A stretch of 46,643 bases of DNA, from positions 1 through 46,643 of the forward strand of contig JAJEFC010000407.1 of NCBI GenBank assembly GCA_022820675.1. Reading direction: 5' to 3'. Both the position numbers and the translations under genes were made by a program. The notes under the pieces are model-generated. The model did no database searches. It saw nothing but the letters and a program-made list of their open reading frames with translations, and was not told the DNA's origin. Positions 10,350 to 20,501 of the stretch are shown one piece after another (within the stretch, counting starts at the first letter, position 1; each line of letters begins with the position of its first letter). The DNA comes from Vicinamibacteria bacterium. Its GTDB lineage: Bacteria; Acidobacteriota; Vicinamibacteria; Vicinamibacterales; UBA8438.

Positions 10350-11188
10350 TGAAACGGCAGGGCGATCTGGCGCCCGGACAGCGCAGCGAGGCCGGGGCGC
10401 GCGCCCCGGGCATCGAGGCGCACGGTTTCCGTCACGCGGTCCTGGCGGGTCACGACGACCCGCACGTCGGACCGGCCCGACGCCTCGAGGGCCTCGCGGC
10501 AGGTCATCTCGGCGAGCTCCGGCAGGTTGTTGACCCGGCTGAGGTGGGCGAGCACCAGGCACTCGACCGACGCGCCGAGATCCTCCCGAACGAACCGCGC
10601 GAGCGCCTCGTTCGACAGGTGGCCGCGCTCGCCCGCGATGCGCGCCTTCGTGGACGCCGCGTACGGACCGACCCGCAGCAGGTCCGTCGCGTGGTTCGAC
10701 TCCATCACCAGCAGACGGCACCGCCGGAACCGGGACCGCAGGGCGGCGGTCGTCACGCCGACGTCGGTCGCGAACCCGATGGCCCCCGCCGCCGTCTCGA
10801 CGTGGAACGCCACCGTCTCGGCGTCGGCGTCGTGGGAGACCTCGAACGGGGTGATGCGGAAGGCGCCGATGTCGGCCGGCGCGTCGCACTCGAGCCGGCC
10901 CCAGGACCAGACCTCGGGGCCGGGCCAGACGGAGCGCGTGGCCTCGGTCGCGTGCACCGGCACCTCGTAGCGGCGCGAGAACAGCCCCGCGCCGCGCGTA
11001 TGGTCGCCGTGGGCGTGGGTGATGACGGCGGCGGTCACGCTCTCCGGCGCCACCCCGATCGCGCCCAGCCGGCGGGCCGTCTCGCGGCAGCTAAGCCCGA
11101 CGTCGATGAGCACACGTGACTCGCCATGCTGCAGCAACGTGGCGTTCCCCGCGCTCCCGCTGCCGAGAACCGTCAGCAGGACAGGCAT
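10277..11188 (-). CDS. MBL-fold metal-dependent hydrolase (YycJ/WalJ-like)
   Basis: The protein of about 303 residues has the metallo-beta-lactamase fold with the metal-binding motif THAHGDH near residue 60. The early SGSAGNATLL, the HDADAETVAFHV segment, the aspartate in GFATDVG and the histidine in VLAHLSRVNN supply further typical ligands. It resembles YycJ/WalJ proteins, proposed DNA-repair or cell-wall-associated hydrolases; the substrate cannot be told here. Start is ATG at 11188, with GTG at 11191 immediately before it. The last 24 or so codons, from about QPVAKAPRC to the stop, are encoded by the palindromic element at 10171-10349, so the native C-terminus appears to have been replaced. 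Confidence 0.88.
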   Translation of the reverse strand: MPVLLTVLGSGSAGNATLLQHGESRVLIDVGLSCRETARRLGAIGVAPESVTAAVITHAHGDHTRGAGLFSRRYEVPVHATEATRSVWPGPEVWSWGRLECDAPADIGAFRITPFEVSHDADAETVAFHVETAAGAIGFATDVGVTTAALRSRFRRCRLLVMESNHATDLLRVGPYAASTKARIAGERGHLSNEALARFVREDLGASVECLVLAHLSRVNNLPELAEMTCREALEASGRSDVRVVVTRQDRVTETVRLDARGARPGLAALSGRQIALPFQQPVAKAPRCTAPQGRRRTAEAPV

Positions 11189-11480
11189 CACGCGGAGAAC
11201 CCGTCGCCGACCGCCGGGCGTTGCCGCGGGACGGGCCGGCCGGCCGATCCGCCGGCCGGACGCGGCGCGACCCGACGCCGGCGGCTGGAAGTCTGCGCCG
11301 TGGAACGATTGGGGGTTCGATCGGCCACCATGTTGGGGTCATGAATTGAACGACACTCTTCGTATTCGGGCTCGACTGTCCCGCGGCGCAGACTCCCGGC
11401 TCGCCAATCGTCGCCTGACCGCGCCGCTCGGCCGTCCGGCCAATCCTGCGGGAGTCCGCGCCACCCCACGGCGCAGCCCC
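11189..11480. other. Spacer between M16 peptidase and MBL-fold gene
   Basis: Both flanking genes run leftward. No reading frame here has recognisable protein similarity. A T-loop-like GGTTCGATC near 11316 was examined, but no tRNA cloverleaf can be built around it. No clear terminator or promoter was found. Confidence 0.4.
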
Positions 11481-12740
11481 CTACGCCAGGGCGAGCTGAT
11501 CGTCACCGAGCCCAATCCCGTTCACCGGCCCGAGCACTGTCGCCGAGAGCGATCCGGGCGGCAGCAGGTCGCGCGCCACGCGCCGGACGTCCTCGCGGGT
11601 CACCGCCTCGACGCCGCGCAACGTGTCTTCCAGGGTGAACTGCCGGCCGAAGTACATCTGCTGGCGCGCCATGTGCGACATCCGGCTCGACGAGCTCTCG
11701 AGGCTCAGGACCAGGCTGCCCTTCAGATGGTCCTGGGCGCGCCGCAGCTCCTCCTCCGAGACGAGGTTGTCGCGCAGGTCCCGCAGCTCGGCGACGACGA
11801 GATCGATGACCTCGCGCACCGCGTCCGCGTCGCAGCCGGCGTAGATGGTCAACGCGCCGCCGTCGTGGTAGGACACCATGCCGCTGTTCACGGCGTAGGC
11901 GAGCCCCCGCCGCTCGCGGATGTTCTGGAAGAGCCGCGAGCTCATCGACCCGCCGAGCACGATGTTCAGCAGATAGCAGACGTAGCGATCGTCGTGCCGC
12001 TGGGGGTAGCCGTCCATCCCCAGGCAGACGTGACACTGCTCGATCGCCTTGTCGCGCACGGTCAGCCCGGGCACTGCCGTCGGCGGGCTGACGGGGGTCG
12101 ACTCGCCGTTGGCGGGCAGGTCCGCGAACGCCTTCGCCACCAGGTCCCGGACCGCCTCGTGCTCGACGTTGCCGGCCGCCGCGATCACCAGGTTCCCGGC
12201 GGTGTAGACGCGCGAGAAGTAGTCGCGCAGGGTCGCGCTGTCGATGGGGCCGACGGTGGCGGGCACGCCGAGAATCGGCCGGCCCAGGGGGTGCCCCGAC
12301 CAGAAGCGCTGGGTGAAGAGCTCGTGCACGAGATCGTCGGGAGTGTCCTCCACCATCTTGATCTCTTCGAGCACGACCTTCTTCTCGCGCGCCACCTCCT
12401 CGGGGTCGAACGCGGGACGCAGCAGCAGGTCCGACAGCACGTCGACGGCGCGGGGGAGGTGCTCGTCGAGCACCTTGACGTAGTAGCTCGCGCACTCCTT
12501 GGCCGTGAACGCGTCGAGCTGGCCGCCGATCGAGTCGATCTCCTGCGCGATGTCCTGCGCCGATCGCGTCGCGGTGCCCTTGAAGAGCATGTGCTCGACG
12601 AGATGCGCGATGCCCGAGTGCGCCGCGCGCTCGTGCCGCGACCCCCGGGTCAGCCAGACCCCGAAGCTGACCGAGCGCGTCCCGGCCATGGACTCGGTCA
12701 AGAGACGCAATCCGTTGTCGAACTGCTCGAAGACGACCAT
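11481..12740 (-). CDS. M16 family zinc peptidase (processing-peptidase-like)
   Basis: The 419-residue protein resembles bacterial relatives of mitochondrial processing peptidase (PqqL/YmxG-like). The inverted zinc motif HLVEH is at residues 46-50, and the downstream glutamate is in VVLEEIKMVEDTPDD. The second, non-catalytic half carries the family segments LGGSMSSRLFQNIRERRGLAY and LKGSLVLSLES. The length fits one half-molecule with both M16 domains. The ATG at 12740 is directly before VVFEQFDNGLRLLTE, the usual N-terminus; in-frame sequence upstream is spacer. It is divergent from rlmN. No signal peptide is seen, so it may be cytoplasmic. Confidence 0.92.
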   Translation of the reverse strand: MVVFEQFDNGLRLLTESMAGTRSVSFGVWLTRGSRHERAAHSGIAHLVEHMLFKGTATRSAQDIAQEIDSIGGQLDAFTAKECASYYVKVLDEHLPRAVDVLSDLLLRPAFDPEEVAREKKVVLEEIKMVEDTPDDLVHELFTQRFWSGHPLGRPILGVPATVGPIDSATLRDYFSRVYTAGNLVIAAAGNVEHEAVRDLVAKAFADLPANGESTPVSPPTAVPGLTVRDKAIEQCHVCLGMDGYPQRHDDRYVCYLLNIVLGGSMSSRLFQNIRERRGLAYAVNSGMVSYHDGGALTIYAGCDADAVREVIDLVVAELRDLRDNLVSEEELRRAQDHLKGSLVLSLESSSSRMSHMARQQMYFGRQFTLEDTLRGVEAVTREDVRRVARDLLPPGSLSATVLGPVNGIGLGDDQLALA

Positions 12741-13150
12741 GGGTGATACAGTCCGTCCACCGTCGGGGGTCCAAGGGCCGACGCTGACCGTAAGTGGTTT
12801 TGAATAGAGATACTTAGGTGACGACCAGGACGACGAGAGTGTATCACGAACCGCTACGCGCATCAACCTCCGGCGGGGAGCCGGGTGCACGACGTACTCG
12901 TGAGATGAGAGCCCCGGCACGGGTCGGGTCGGCGATTCGCGCGTCGTGCCCGGCGGCGCCTCACCCTGTGGTCGCGCACCCCGGAGAGCCGGGAACCGGC
13001 AGAGGCCGCCGGCGGGGAGCCGCCCCGCGCGGCCAGGCGCGACGAGGGCGCATGACGGCCTGCGCAGCCGAGGCGCGCGCGGCGAGGCGGGATTCATCGC
13101 CGCGCGCATGCCGCGGGGCTCGTCGCCCGGGGGCCGGCATGGTACCGTTG
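12741..13150. other. Divergent spacer between M16 peptidase and rlmN
   Basis: About 410 bases without a supported gene. The AT-richer stretch 12785-12845 (around GTTTTGAATAGAGATACTTAG) is the likeliest place for promoters of the divergent genes, but no consensus pair stands out. The right half contains a degenerate copy of the dispersed palindromic element (13031-13136). Confidence 0.5.
13031..13136. repeat. Dispersed palindromic element, degenerate copy D
   Basis: On the plus strand AGGCGCGACGAGGGCGCATG aligns with AGGCGTGAGGAGGGCGCATG of copy A (minus strand). After a spacer of nearly equal length (31 against 33 bases) GGCGGGATTCATCGCCGC aligns with GGCGGGATGCATCGCCGC. The terminal arms are poorly preserved, so this is an old or partial copy. 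Confidence 0.55.
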
Positions 13151-13154
13151 ATGG

Positions 13155-14237
<1,083 letters not shown>

Positions 14238-14241
14238 CGGC

Positions 14242-16225
14242 TCACGGCAGCCGCAGCGCGATCAGCTCGGGCACCTCGCCGCCGACGGTCAGGGCGATGT
14301 GCTGCACCCCCTCGTGCAGGTAGGTCATCGGCGTGCCGATGGCCCCGGCCGGCAGGTCGAGCGACGCGAGTATCTCGCCCGTCGCCTTGTCGCGCGCCAC
14401 GAGACGCGGGCCGCCGTCCGACCCGCCGGCCGAGAGCGCGCTGATCAGCAGGGTCCGCGTGAGCAGCGGACCGCCGTGGCCCTCGCCGCCGAGCGGCGGC
14501 AGGTCGAGGTGGCGCAGCCGCGGGTGGTTGCGCAACCGGTCGCCGTCGCCGTTGGGCCGCATCCAGGCGTGGTCGCCGGTGTTCAGGTCGATGGCGGTCA
14601 TGCGCGAGTACGGCGGCTTCAGCAGCGGCAGGCCCTGGGGCATGACGGGCTGGGTGCCGCTGTCGAAGTCGGCCTGGGTATAGCGCAGGTTGCCGCCCTC
14701 GGCGGGGTCGGGCGTGTAGTACTTGATGACCGAGAAACGGTTCTCCGACGGCACGTACAGCAGGCCCGTCTCGGGGTCGACGGCCGACCCGCTCCAGCTC
14801 GCGCCGCCCGCGATGTGAGGCCTCTGGATGGTGCCCTGCAGGCCGCCCTCGACGCTGAGCATGGGCGGCGTGAAGAGCGGCCCGAGCCGGAAGTTGCGCA
14901 CCGCCTCGACGGCCAGGGCCCGGATCTCGGGGGTGAAGTCGACGAGGTCGTCGATGCCGATGCCCTGGTACTCGAACGGGGGCGGCTTCGTCGGGAACGG
15001 CTGCGTCGGCGGACAGCACCTCGCCCTCGAGATCGGTGTCGGTATCGACCGGACGCTCCTCGATGGGCCACACCGGGTCGCCGGTGACCCGGTCGAAGAC
15101 GTAGGTGAACCCCTGCTTGCTCACCTGCGCGAGGGCCTTGACGGGCCGCCCGTCGACGGTGACGTCCACCAGGCTCGGCGCGGCCGGAAAATCGTAGTCC
15201 CAGACCCCTTGGGGCACCGCCTGGAAGTGCAACATGCGCTGGCCCGTCTCCATGTCGACGGCGACGATGCTCTCCGCGAACAGGTTGTCGCCCGGCCGGT
15301 GCCCGCCGTAGTAGTCGCTGGTCGGCGTGCCGGTGGGAAGGAAGACGTAGCCGGTCTCCTCGTCGGCGCTCATGGGCGGCCAGATGTTGGCGTTCCCCGA
15401 GTAGCGCCACGACTCGTTCAGCCAGGTGTCGGCCCCGAAGTCGTCCGCCTGCGGCACGGTGCGGAACACCCACCGCGTGTCGCCGGTGCGGGCGTCGATG
15501 CCCTTCACCCAGCCCGGCGGCGCCTCCCGGCGGATGACGAAGTCGGAGATGATGGTCGGGGTGACGACGACGTCGCGCAGGACCACCGGCGGCGACTTGA
15601 CCTGCAGCAGGTTGCGCCCCTGGTAGTTCACCTCGCTCCGGTCGGCGCGGGGGATGCCCTCGGTCAGGTCCACGCGGCCGCCCGCGCCGAACCCGGGCAC
15701 GGGCTGCCCGGTCTTCGCGTCGACGGCGTGCAGCCAGCCCTCGCTGGTGCCCCAGAAGATGCGCTCGTCGCCGCTCTCCTCGTCGGCCCAGTACGCGATG
15801 CCCCGCGAGCCGTAGCCGTGCGTCGGCCGGCCCTCCAGGTACACCTGCGGGTCGTACACCCAGCGGGTCTCGCCGGTGCCGGCGTCGAGGGCCGCCACCT
15901 GGTACAGCGCCGTCGACAGGTACAGGGTGCCGCCGATCATGAGCGGCGTCGCCTGGAACCCCCGGATCGAGAACTGTCCGAGCCGCTCGCGCAGCGTCTC
16001 GAGGTCGAGCGCGCCGTCGGCCGACTGCCAGCGCCACGCGATGCGCAGGTCCTCGAAGTTCGTCGCGTCTATCTGGTCCAGCGGCGAGTACTTGGTGCCT
16101 CCCTGGTCGCCGCCGTAGGCGCGCCATTCGCCGCCGGCGGCGCCGTACTGCGCCGACGCGGGAACGGAAGCGGCGGTCAGGAGCCCCGCGGCCAGCCAGA
16201 CGATGGACAACGTCGACAGTCTCAT
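14242..16225 (-). CDS. PQQ-dependent dehydrogenase, interrupted by a 1-base frameshift
   Basis: Periplasmic quinoprotein of the glucose/alcohol dehydrogenase family that oxidises a sugar or alcohol with pyrroloquinoline quinone. A signal peptide (LSTLSIVWLAAGLLTAASVPASAQ) precedes the beta-propeller, with repeats such as DAGTGETRWVYDP, DAKTGQPVPGFG and DPETGLLYVPSENRFS. The frame changes between about 15005 and 15016: before it the protein reads DTDLEGEVLS, and after it, in another frame, PTQPFPTKPPPFEYQGIGIDD. Removing one base restores a continuous protein of about 660 residues. Start is ATG 16225 with AGGAG seven bases upstream. It converges with rlmN, four bases apart. A real pseudogene or a sequence error are both possible. 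Confidence 0.88.
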
Positions 16226-16280
16226 GATGCGCTCCTGGAGATTCGGCGAACTTCGGCACAAGGCGCCGCCCGGACCGGAG

Positions 16281-16559
16281 TCAGGCGACGCCGCGGTCAC
16301 GGCGGCCGGCCACGAAGCCCTCCATGACGCCTTCCAGCCGCGCCATCCGCTCGCGCAGATCCGCGAACTCGCGGCCCATGGCGTCGAAACGCTGGTTGAT
16401 CACGTCGAAACGCCGGTTGACACCATCGAAACGCTGATTCGTCTGGTCCGCCTGCCGATCCATCCGGCCGACGAGGACCAGCGCGGTGGCGATTTGCCCC
16501 CCGGCCAGCGTCAGAATGCCCAGGACGAGCGTGATGAACTCGGCGCTCACTGTCACCAT
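16281..16559 (-). CDS. Small membrane-anchored coiled-coil protein
   Basis: A 92-residue protein with one transmembrane helix (about residues 8-30, FITLVLGILTLAGGQIATALVLV). It is followed by a heptad-rich helix with repeated NQRFD/NRRFD units and a leucine/methionine-spaced tail (FADLRERMARLEGVMEGF). Such proteins are common but uncharacterised. It lies upstream of the quinoprotein gene on the same strand, 55 bases apart, so they could be cotranscribed. The ATG at 16559 has GAAGG immediately before it, which suits a start at the GTG a few codons later equally well. The longer upstream frame is repeat-derived and was excluded. Confidence 0.65.
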   Translation of the reverse strand: MVTVSAEFITLVLGILTLAGGQIATALVLVGRMDRQADQTNQRFDGVNRRFDVINQRFDAMGREFADLRERMARLEGVMEGFVAGRRDRGVA

Positions 16560-16693
16560 CCCTTCACGGCGGGCACCCGCCAGTATTGCACAGCCGGACC
16601 GGGGCACGCACCCGCTCCAGCCGCCACCCTTCCCCGCCGGCAGGACGTTCATCCACATCCATGAAAGGAACGTGCCAACGGACCCGCCCCTTG

Positions 16694-16800
16694 GAGCCCG
16701 TGGTGAAAGCCCCGCTGCATTCCGCCTTGTCAGGCGGGCGCCTCGTCTGTCTGCCGGCACCCTTCGGGCGCGGTGCAACGCGGGGTTCACCGCGGGCTGC
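16694..16800. repeat. Dispersed palindromic element, copy B (about 107 bp)
   Basis: The left arm GAGCCCGTGGTGAAAGCCCC and the right arm around 16778-16800 (complement begins GCAGCCCGCGGTGAACCCCG) form an imperfect inverted repeat, with CGCTGCAT and GGTGCAACGC inside the arms as in copy A. It shares the central GCCTTGTCAGGCGGGCGCCTC segment with copy A but lacks about 70 bp of that copy's middle. It begins six bases after the mtaB stop codon. Confidence 0.75.
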
Positions 16801-16806
16801 TTGGCG

Positions 16807-18069
16807 TCAGGGCACCAGCGCGCCGGAGAGGGGATCGGCCGCGGTGATCCGCACCCGGACCCGCCGGCTGGCGGCGCCGGCGGGCGGCACCCGCACCTTC
16901 AGGTAGTTGTCGGTGGCGACGACCGCGCCCGCGTCGAGGGTCAGCCCGGGCCGCACCGCGCCGACCTGGCCCTCGCGGAACCGGCGGGAGAGATCGGCCC
17001 CGACGTCGCGCAGGGCCCTGGCCCGCTCCCGCACCACCGGTCCCGGCACCCGGCCCGGCAGCCCGGACGCCTCGGTGCCCTCGCGGGGCGAGTAAGGGAA
17101 GACGTGCAGGTAGGTGAGGGGACTCGACGCCACGTAGTCGAGGGTCCGGCGCGCGTCCTCGTCCCCCTCGCCGGGGAACCCCGCGATGAGGTCGGCGCCG
17201 ATGCCCGCGTGGGGCATCCGCTCGCGCACCCGGTCCACGACGCGCCGGTACCGGTCCAGGGTGTAGGGGCGCCGCATGCGCCGCAGCATGCGGTCGCTCG
17301 CGTGCTGCAGCGGCAGGTGGAAGTGGGGCGCGAACCGGCCGCTCGCGGCGACCAGGTCCACCAGCCCGGGGGGACAGTCCATCGGCTCGAGCGAGCTGAT
17401 GCGGCAGGTCACGTCGGACGGATGGCCGTCGACGGCCCGCAGGAGGGCGGTGAGGCTGGACGGCGGGTCGAGGTCGCGCCCGTACGAGCCGAGGTGGACC
17501 CCGTTCAGCACCACCTCGTGGAACCCGCTCGCGGCCGCGTGGTCGAGGGCGGCCAGCACCCGGCGGGGCTCGAGGCTGCGCCCGCGCCCCCGCGTCGTGG
17601 GGATGATGCAGTAGGAGCACGCCTCGTCGCAGCCCGTCTGCACGCGCAGCATGAAAGCCACGCGGCCGATGCTCGCGGGCGAGACGAGGGCGCCGCACGG
17701 CCCCGCGCCGTCTCCGAAACGCTCCGCGGTGGTCGCGGCGCCGGGCAGCAACCGGTCGACGAGGCTCTCCTTGTCGTCGTTCGGCACCACCTCGGGCGCC
17801 CCCGGCAGGGCCGCGATCTCGTCGCCGGCGCGGGTCGCGTAGCAGCCGGTGGCGACCACCCGCGCGTCGGGGTTCTCCCGCGCCACCCGCCGCAGCGCCT
17901 GCCGGACGCCCTGGTCCGCCGCCGCGGTCACCGAGCAACTGTTGACGACCACGACGTCGGCCTCCGCGATCGGCGAGGGGACCGCGCCGCGGGCGCGAAG
18001 CTGCAGCTCCAGTTGCAGCGAATCGGCCTGGTTGACCCGGCAACCGAACGTGGTGACGGCGTAGCGCAT
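16807..18069 (-). CDS. mtaB: tRNA t6A37 methylthiotransferase MtaB
   Basis: Radical SAM methylthiotransferase converting t6A37 to ms2t6A37 in ANN-decoding tRNAs. The 420-residue protein has the UPF0004 cluster cysteines at residues 10 (FGCRVNQAD), 45 (VNSCSVT) and 76 (TGCYATR). The radical SAM motif CDEACSYC is at 147-154. FGCRVNQ near the start is typical of MtaB rather than MiaB or RimO. The C-terminal TRAM-like region ends with VRVRITAADPLSGALVP. The ATG at 18069 is chosen over an upstream frame start at 18138 because conservation begins at MRYAVTTFGC. A two-hairpin sequence lies 82 bases upstream. Confidence 0.93.
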   Translation of the reverse strand: MRYAVTTFGCRVNQADSLQLELQLRARGAVPSPIAEADVVVVNSCSVTAAADQGVRQALRRVARENPDARVVATGCYATRAGDEIAALPGAPEVVPNDDKESLVDRLLPGAATTAERFGDGAGPCGALVSPASIGRVAFMLRVQTGCDEACSYCIIPTTRGRGRSLEPRRVLAALDHAAASGFHEVVLNGVHLGSYGRDLDPPSSLTALLRAVDGHPSDVTCRISSLEPMDCPPGLVDLVAASGRFAPHFHLPLQHASDRMLRRMRRPYTLDRYRRVVDRVRERMPHAGIGADLIAGFPGEGDEDARRTLDYVASSPLTYLHVFPYSPREGTEASGLPGRVPGPVVRERARALRDVGADLSRRFREGQVGAVRPGLTLDAGAVVATDNYLKVRVPPAGAASRRVRVRITAADPLSGALVP

Positions 18070-18151
18070 GGTGGTTCCGGCCCGGGGTCCGCGCCGCAGA
18101 ACGGTGCAAGCCCCCGGGCAGGGTCGGTCGGGCGGCAACCGGAGGCCGCTG

Positions 18152-18197
18152 CGCGACCTTGCGGTCGCGTTGGGAGTCTCGCTGCCGCGAAACTCCC
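18152..18197 (-). repeat. Two-hairpin leader sequence, copy 1 (upstream of mtaB)
   Basis: On the minus strand the sequence folds into a first stem GGGAGTTTCGC/GCGAGACTCCC (one mismatch, loop GGCA). An AA and then a second stem CGCGACC/GGTCGCG with a 4-base loop follow. Nearly the same two stems in the same order occur at 30733-30776 upstream of the PAP2 gene. The orientation toward the downstream gene is the same in both places. Confidence 0.65.
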
Positions 18198-18736
18198 GCG
18201 GCGACGGTGCCCGGGCAGGCGCGAGGACGCCCCGCTCCCACGATCCATTCTCTCACCGGCGGGGGAAAACGGAACACCCGCGTCGATTCGCCGCGGGGGC
18301 GCACGACACCCTTGAGGCGACGGCCCCCGGCCCGGCCGGCCGCTCGAATCACGGGTGCGGCCGGGCCGGCGCTCGCGAGCACGCCGCCGCGGCGCTTCGG
18401 CGCTCGCACCCGAAGCCTTGCGCGCCGCTTCCCGGTCGTGCACCGCTTCCCGGCCGTGCACCCGCCGCGCGGGGGTGCACGTCGGAATCGTCGGGACCAG
18501 ATGGGAGACGGCGCCCGGAACTCCAGCGCGCCGGGCATGCGCTGAACCAGCGCCGAGGCCGACGCCACCCTCGCCCTGCGCTGCGGCAAGCTCAGCGACT
18601 GCCTCGGAACTTCCGGGAACGACGAGCGGCCAAGGGCGCCCGACAGTCATCCCGCGAACCTGACGTGCACCCGCCGCGCGGATCGCGGATGCGGAACCGG
18701 GAGAAATGCCATAGGATCGCATATTTGACGCTCTGT

Positions 18737-18762
18737 CGGCAGGACCGCGACCGGTCCTGTCG
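18737..18762 (+). promoter_or_regulatory. Hairpin in the leader of the M20 hydrolase gene
   Basis: The inverted repeat CGGCAGGACCG / CGGTCCTGTCG around a CGAC loop could form an 11-bp stem with one G-U pair, ending 30 bases before the ATG. TTGACG at 18725-18730 could serve as a -35 box, but no good -10 box follows. It could be an operator or an mRNA hairpin. Confidence 0.35.
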
Positions 18763-18791
18763 AATCGGCATCGCTACCTCGGGAGAACATC

Positions 18792-20429
18792 ATGCGCCTT
18801 GCACCCTTCACCTGGGCCACCGCGGCCGCCACCGGCGTCTTCGTCCTGCTCTCCCTCCCGCAGCCCGGGCCGCCGACCACCGCGGCCGCGGCACGGCAGG
18901 AGTCGTCGCGGCTCGCCGAGCTCAAGGCCGAGGTCGTCGTCGACGTCGACAGCCGCCGCGACTTCACGCAGCAGATGGTCGACATGATCTTCAGCTTCGG
19001 CGAGCTGGGCTTCCAGGAGTTCGAGACGCAGCGCTACGTCACCGGCATCCTCGAGGACCACGGGTTCACGGTGGAGCAGGGCGTGGCGGGCATCCCCAGC
19101 TCGTGGTGGGCCACGTGGGGCTCGGGCTCCCCGGTCATCGCCCTCGGCACCGACGTCGACGGCATCCCCCAGTCGTCGCAGAAGCCCGGCGTCGCGTACC
19201 GCGAGCCCCTCGTGCCGGGCGCCCCCGGCCATGGCGAGGGGCACAACTCGGGCCAGGCCCTCAACATCACCGCCGCCCTCGCGGTGCAGAAGATCATGCA
19301 GCGCGAGGACCTGCCCGGCACCCTCGTCATCTGGCCGGGCATCGCCGAGGAGCAGCTCGGGGCCAAGGCCTATTACGTCCGGGCGGGGCTGTTCGACGAC
19401 GTCGACATCGTCCTCTACTCGCACGTCAGCAGCGACATGACCACGAGCTGGGGCGAGAGCGGGGGCAACGGCATGGTGTCGGTCGAGTACCTGTTCGAGG
19501 GCGAGAGCGCGCACGGCGCGGGCTCGCCGTGGGACGGGCGCAGCGCCCTCGACGCGGTCGAGCTGATGAACATCGGCTGGAACTTCCGCCGCGAGCACCT
19601 CCGCATCCAGCAGCGCTCGCACTACGTCATCACCGACGGCGGCGACCAGCCCAACGTCGTGCCCCCGACCGCCGCCGTCTGGTACTTCTTCCGCGAGACC
19701 GACTACCCCAACATCATGCGCATGTGGGAGCTCGGCGACCGCATGGCCGAGGGCGCCGCCCTCATGACGAGCACGACCGTCGAGTCGCGGGTCCTCGGCG
19801 CCGCCTGGCCGCAGCACATGAACCGGCCGCTCGCCGAGGCGATGCACGCCAACATGCTGGAGGTCGGCCTGCCCGAGTGGAGCGAGAAGGACCAGCGGCT
19901 GGCCCGGGCCCTGCAGAGGGAGCTCGGGGTCGAGGAGCGCGGGCTCCCGACCGAGCTCGGCCGCGAGCTGCGGGGCCGCGAGGACATCCCCGACTCGCAG
20001 CGGCGGGGCGGCGGGTCGGACGACATCGGCGACATCTCGTGGGTGGTGCCGACCGTGGTGCTCCGCTTCCCGTCGAACATCCCCGGCGGACAGAACCACA
20101 ACTGGAACAAGACCATCGCCATGGCCACCCCCATCGCGCACAAGGGGGCCACCGCCGGCGCCAAGGTCTTCGCCCGGACCCTGCTCGACATCCTCCTGAC
20201 CCCGTCGCTGGCGGACGACGCGCGCGACTACTTCGAGAACGTCCAGCAGGCGGACACCGAGTACACGTCGTTCCTGCGGCCCGAGGACGAGCCCGCGATC
20301 TGGCTGAACGCCGAGATCATGCAGACGTTCAAGCCGCAGCTCGAGCAGTACTACTACGACCCGTCGCGCTACGACACCTACCTGGAGCAGCTCGGCATCG
20401 AGTACCCGACGATCCGCGAGGGCGAGTAG
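18792..20429 (+). CDS. Secreted M20-family amidohydrolase (AbgB-like)
   Basis: A 545-residue protein with a signal peptide (about residues 1-35, ending TTAAAARQ) followed by an M20D peptidase/amidohydrolase domain related to p-aminobenzoyl-glutamate hydrolase subunit B. Visible metal-site segments are the GTDVDGIP loop, GHGEGHNSGQ at 146-155, the paired glutamates in GIAEEQLGAKAYY and the SAHGAGSPWDGRSALDAVELM dimerisation region. Family members usually have GHGCGHN; here the ligand cysteine is Glu149. The ATG at 18792 has GGGAG eight bases upstream. The substrate is probably an N-acyl or aminobenzoyl amino acid, unproven. Confidence 0.88.
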   Translation: MRLAPFTWATAAATGVFVLLSLPQPGPPTTAAAARQESSRLAELKAEVVVDVDSRRDFTQQMVDMIFSFGELGFQEFETQRYVTGILEDHGFTVEQGVAGIPSSWWATWGSGSPVIALGTDVDGIPQSSQKPGVAYREPLVPGAPGHGEGHNSGQALNITAALAVQKIMQREDLPGTLVIWPGIAEEQLGAKAYYVRAGLFDDVDIVLYSHVSSDMTTSWGESGGNGMVSVEYLFEGESAHGAGSPWDGRSALDAVELMNIGWNFRREHLRIQQRSHYVITDGGDQPNVVPPTAAVWYFFRETDYPNIMRMWELGDRMAEGAALMTSTTVESRVLGAAWPQHMNRPLAEAMHANMLEVGLPEWSEKDQRLARALQRELGVEERGLPTELGRELRGREDIPDSQRRGGGSDDIGDISWVVPTVVLRFPSNIPGGQNHNWNKTIAMATPIAHKGATAGAKVFARTLLDILLTPSLADDARDYFENVQQADTEYTSFLRPEDEPAIWLNAEIMQTFKPQLEQYYYDPSRYDTYLEQLGIEYPTIREGE

Positions 20430-20501
20430 AGGACGCGCGACGACGCGGGCGGCGCCGGCGCGCCCCGGCCGTCGGGGACCGGTGCCCCCGCGTCGTCCGC
20501 A

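Larger units (their letters stand above)
18070..18791. other. Divergent spacer between mtaB and the M20 hydrolase
   Basis: 722 bases with no protein-like reading frame. It holds a two-hairpin sequence (18152-18197) and a short tandem repeat (CGCTTCCCGGTCGTGCAC near 18426 and CGCTTCCCGGCCGTGCAC directly after). GTGCACCCGCCGCGCGG occurs near 18463 and again near 18670. A hairpin (18737-18762) lies before the M20 gene. No RNA gene is recognised; the size and repeats suggest decayed sequence. Confidence 0.5.

Noticed and set aside
11300..11340. tRNA-like T-loop (GGTTCGATC) in a spacer
   Set aside because: No acceptor, D or anticodon stem can be formed with the flanking sequence.
16560..16790. 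N-terminal extension of the small coiled-coil protein (upstream in-frame Met)
   Set aside because: The extra 77 residues are translated from palindromic element copy B and spacer, not protein-like sequence.
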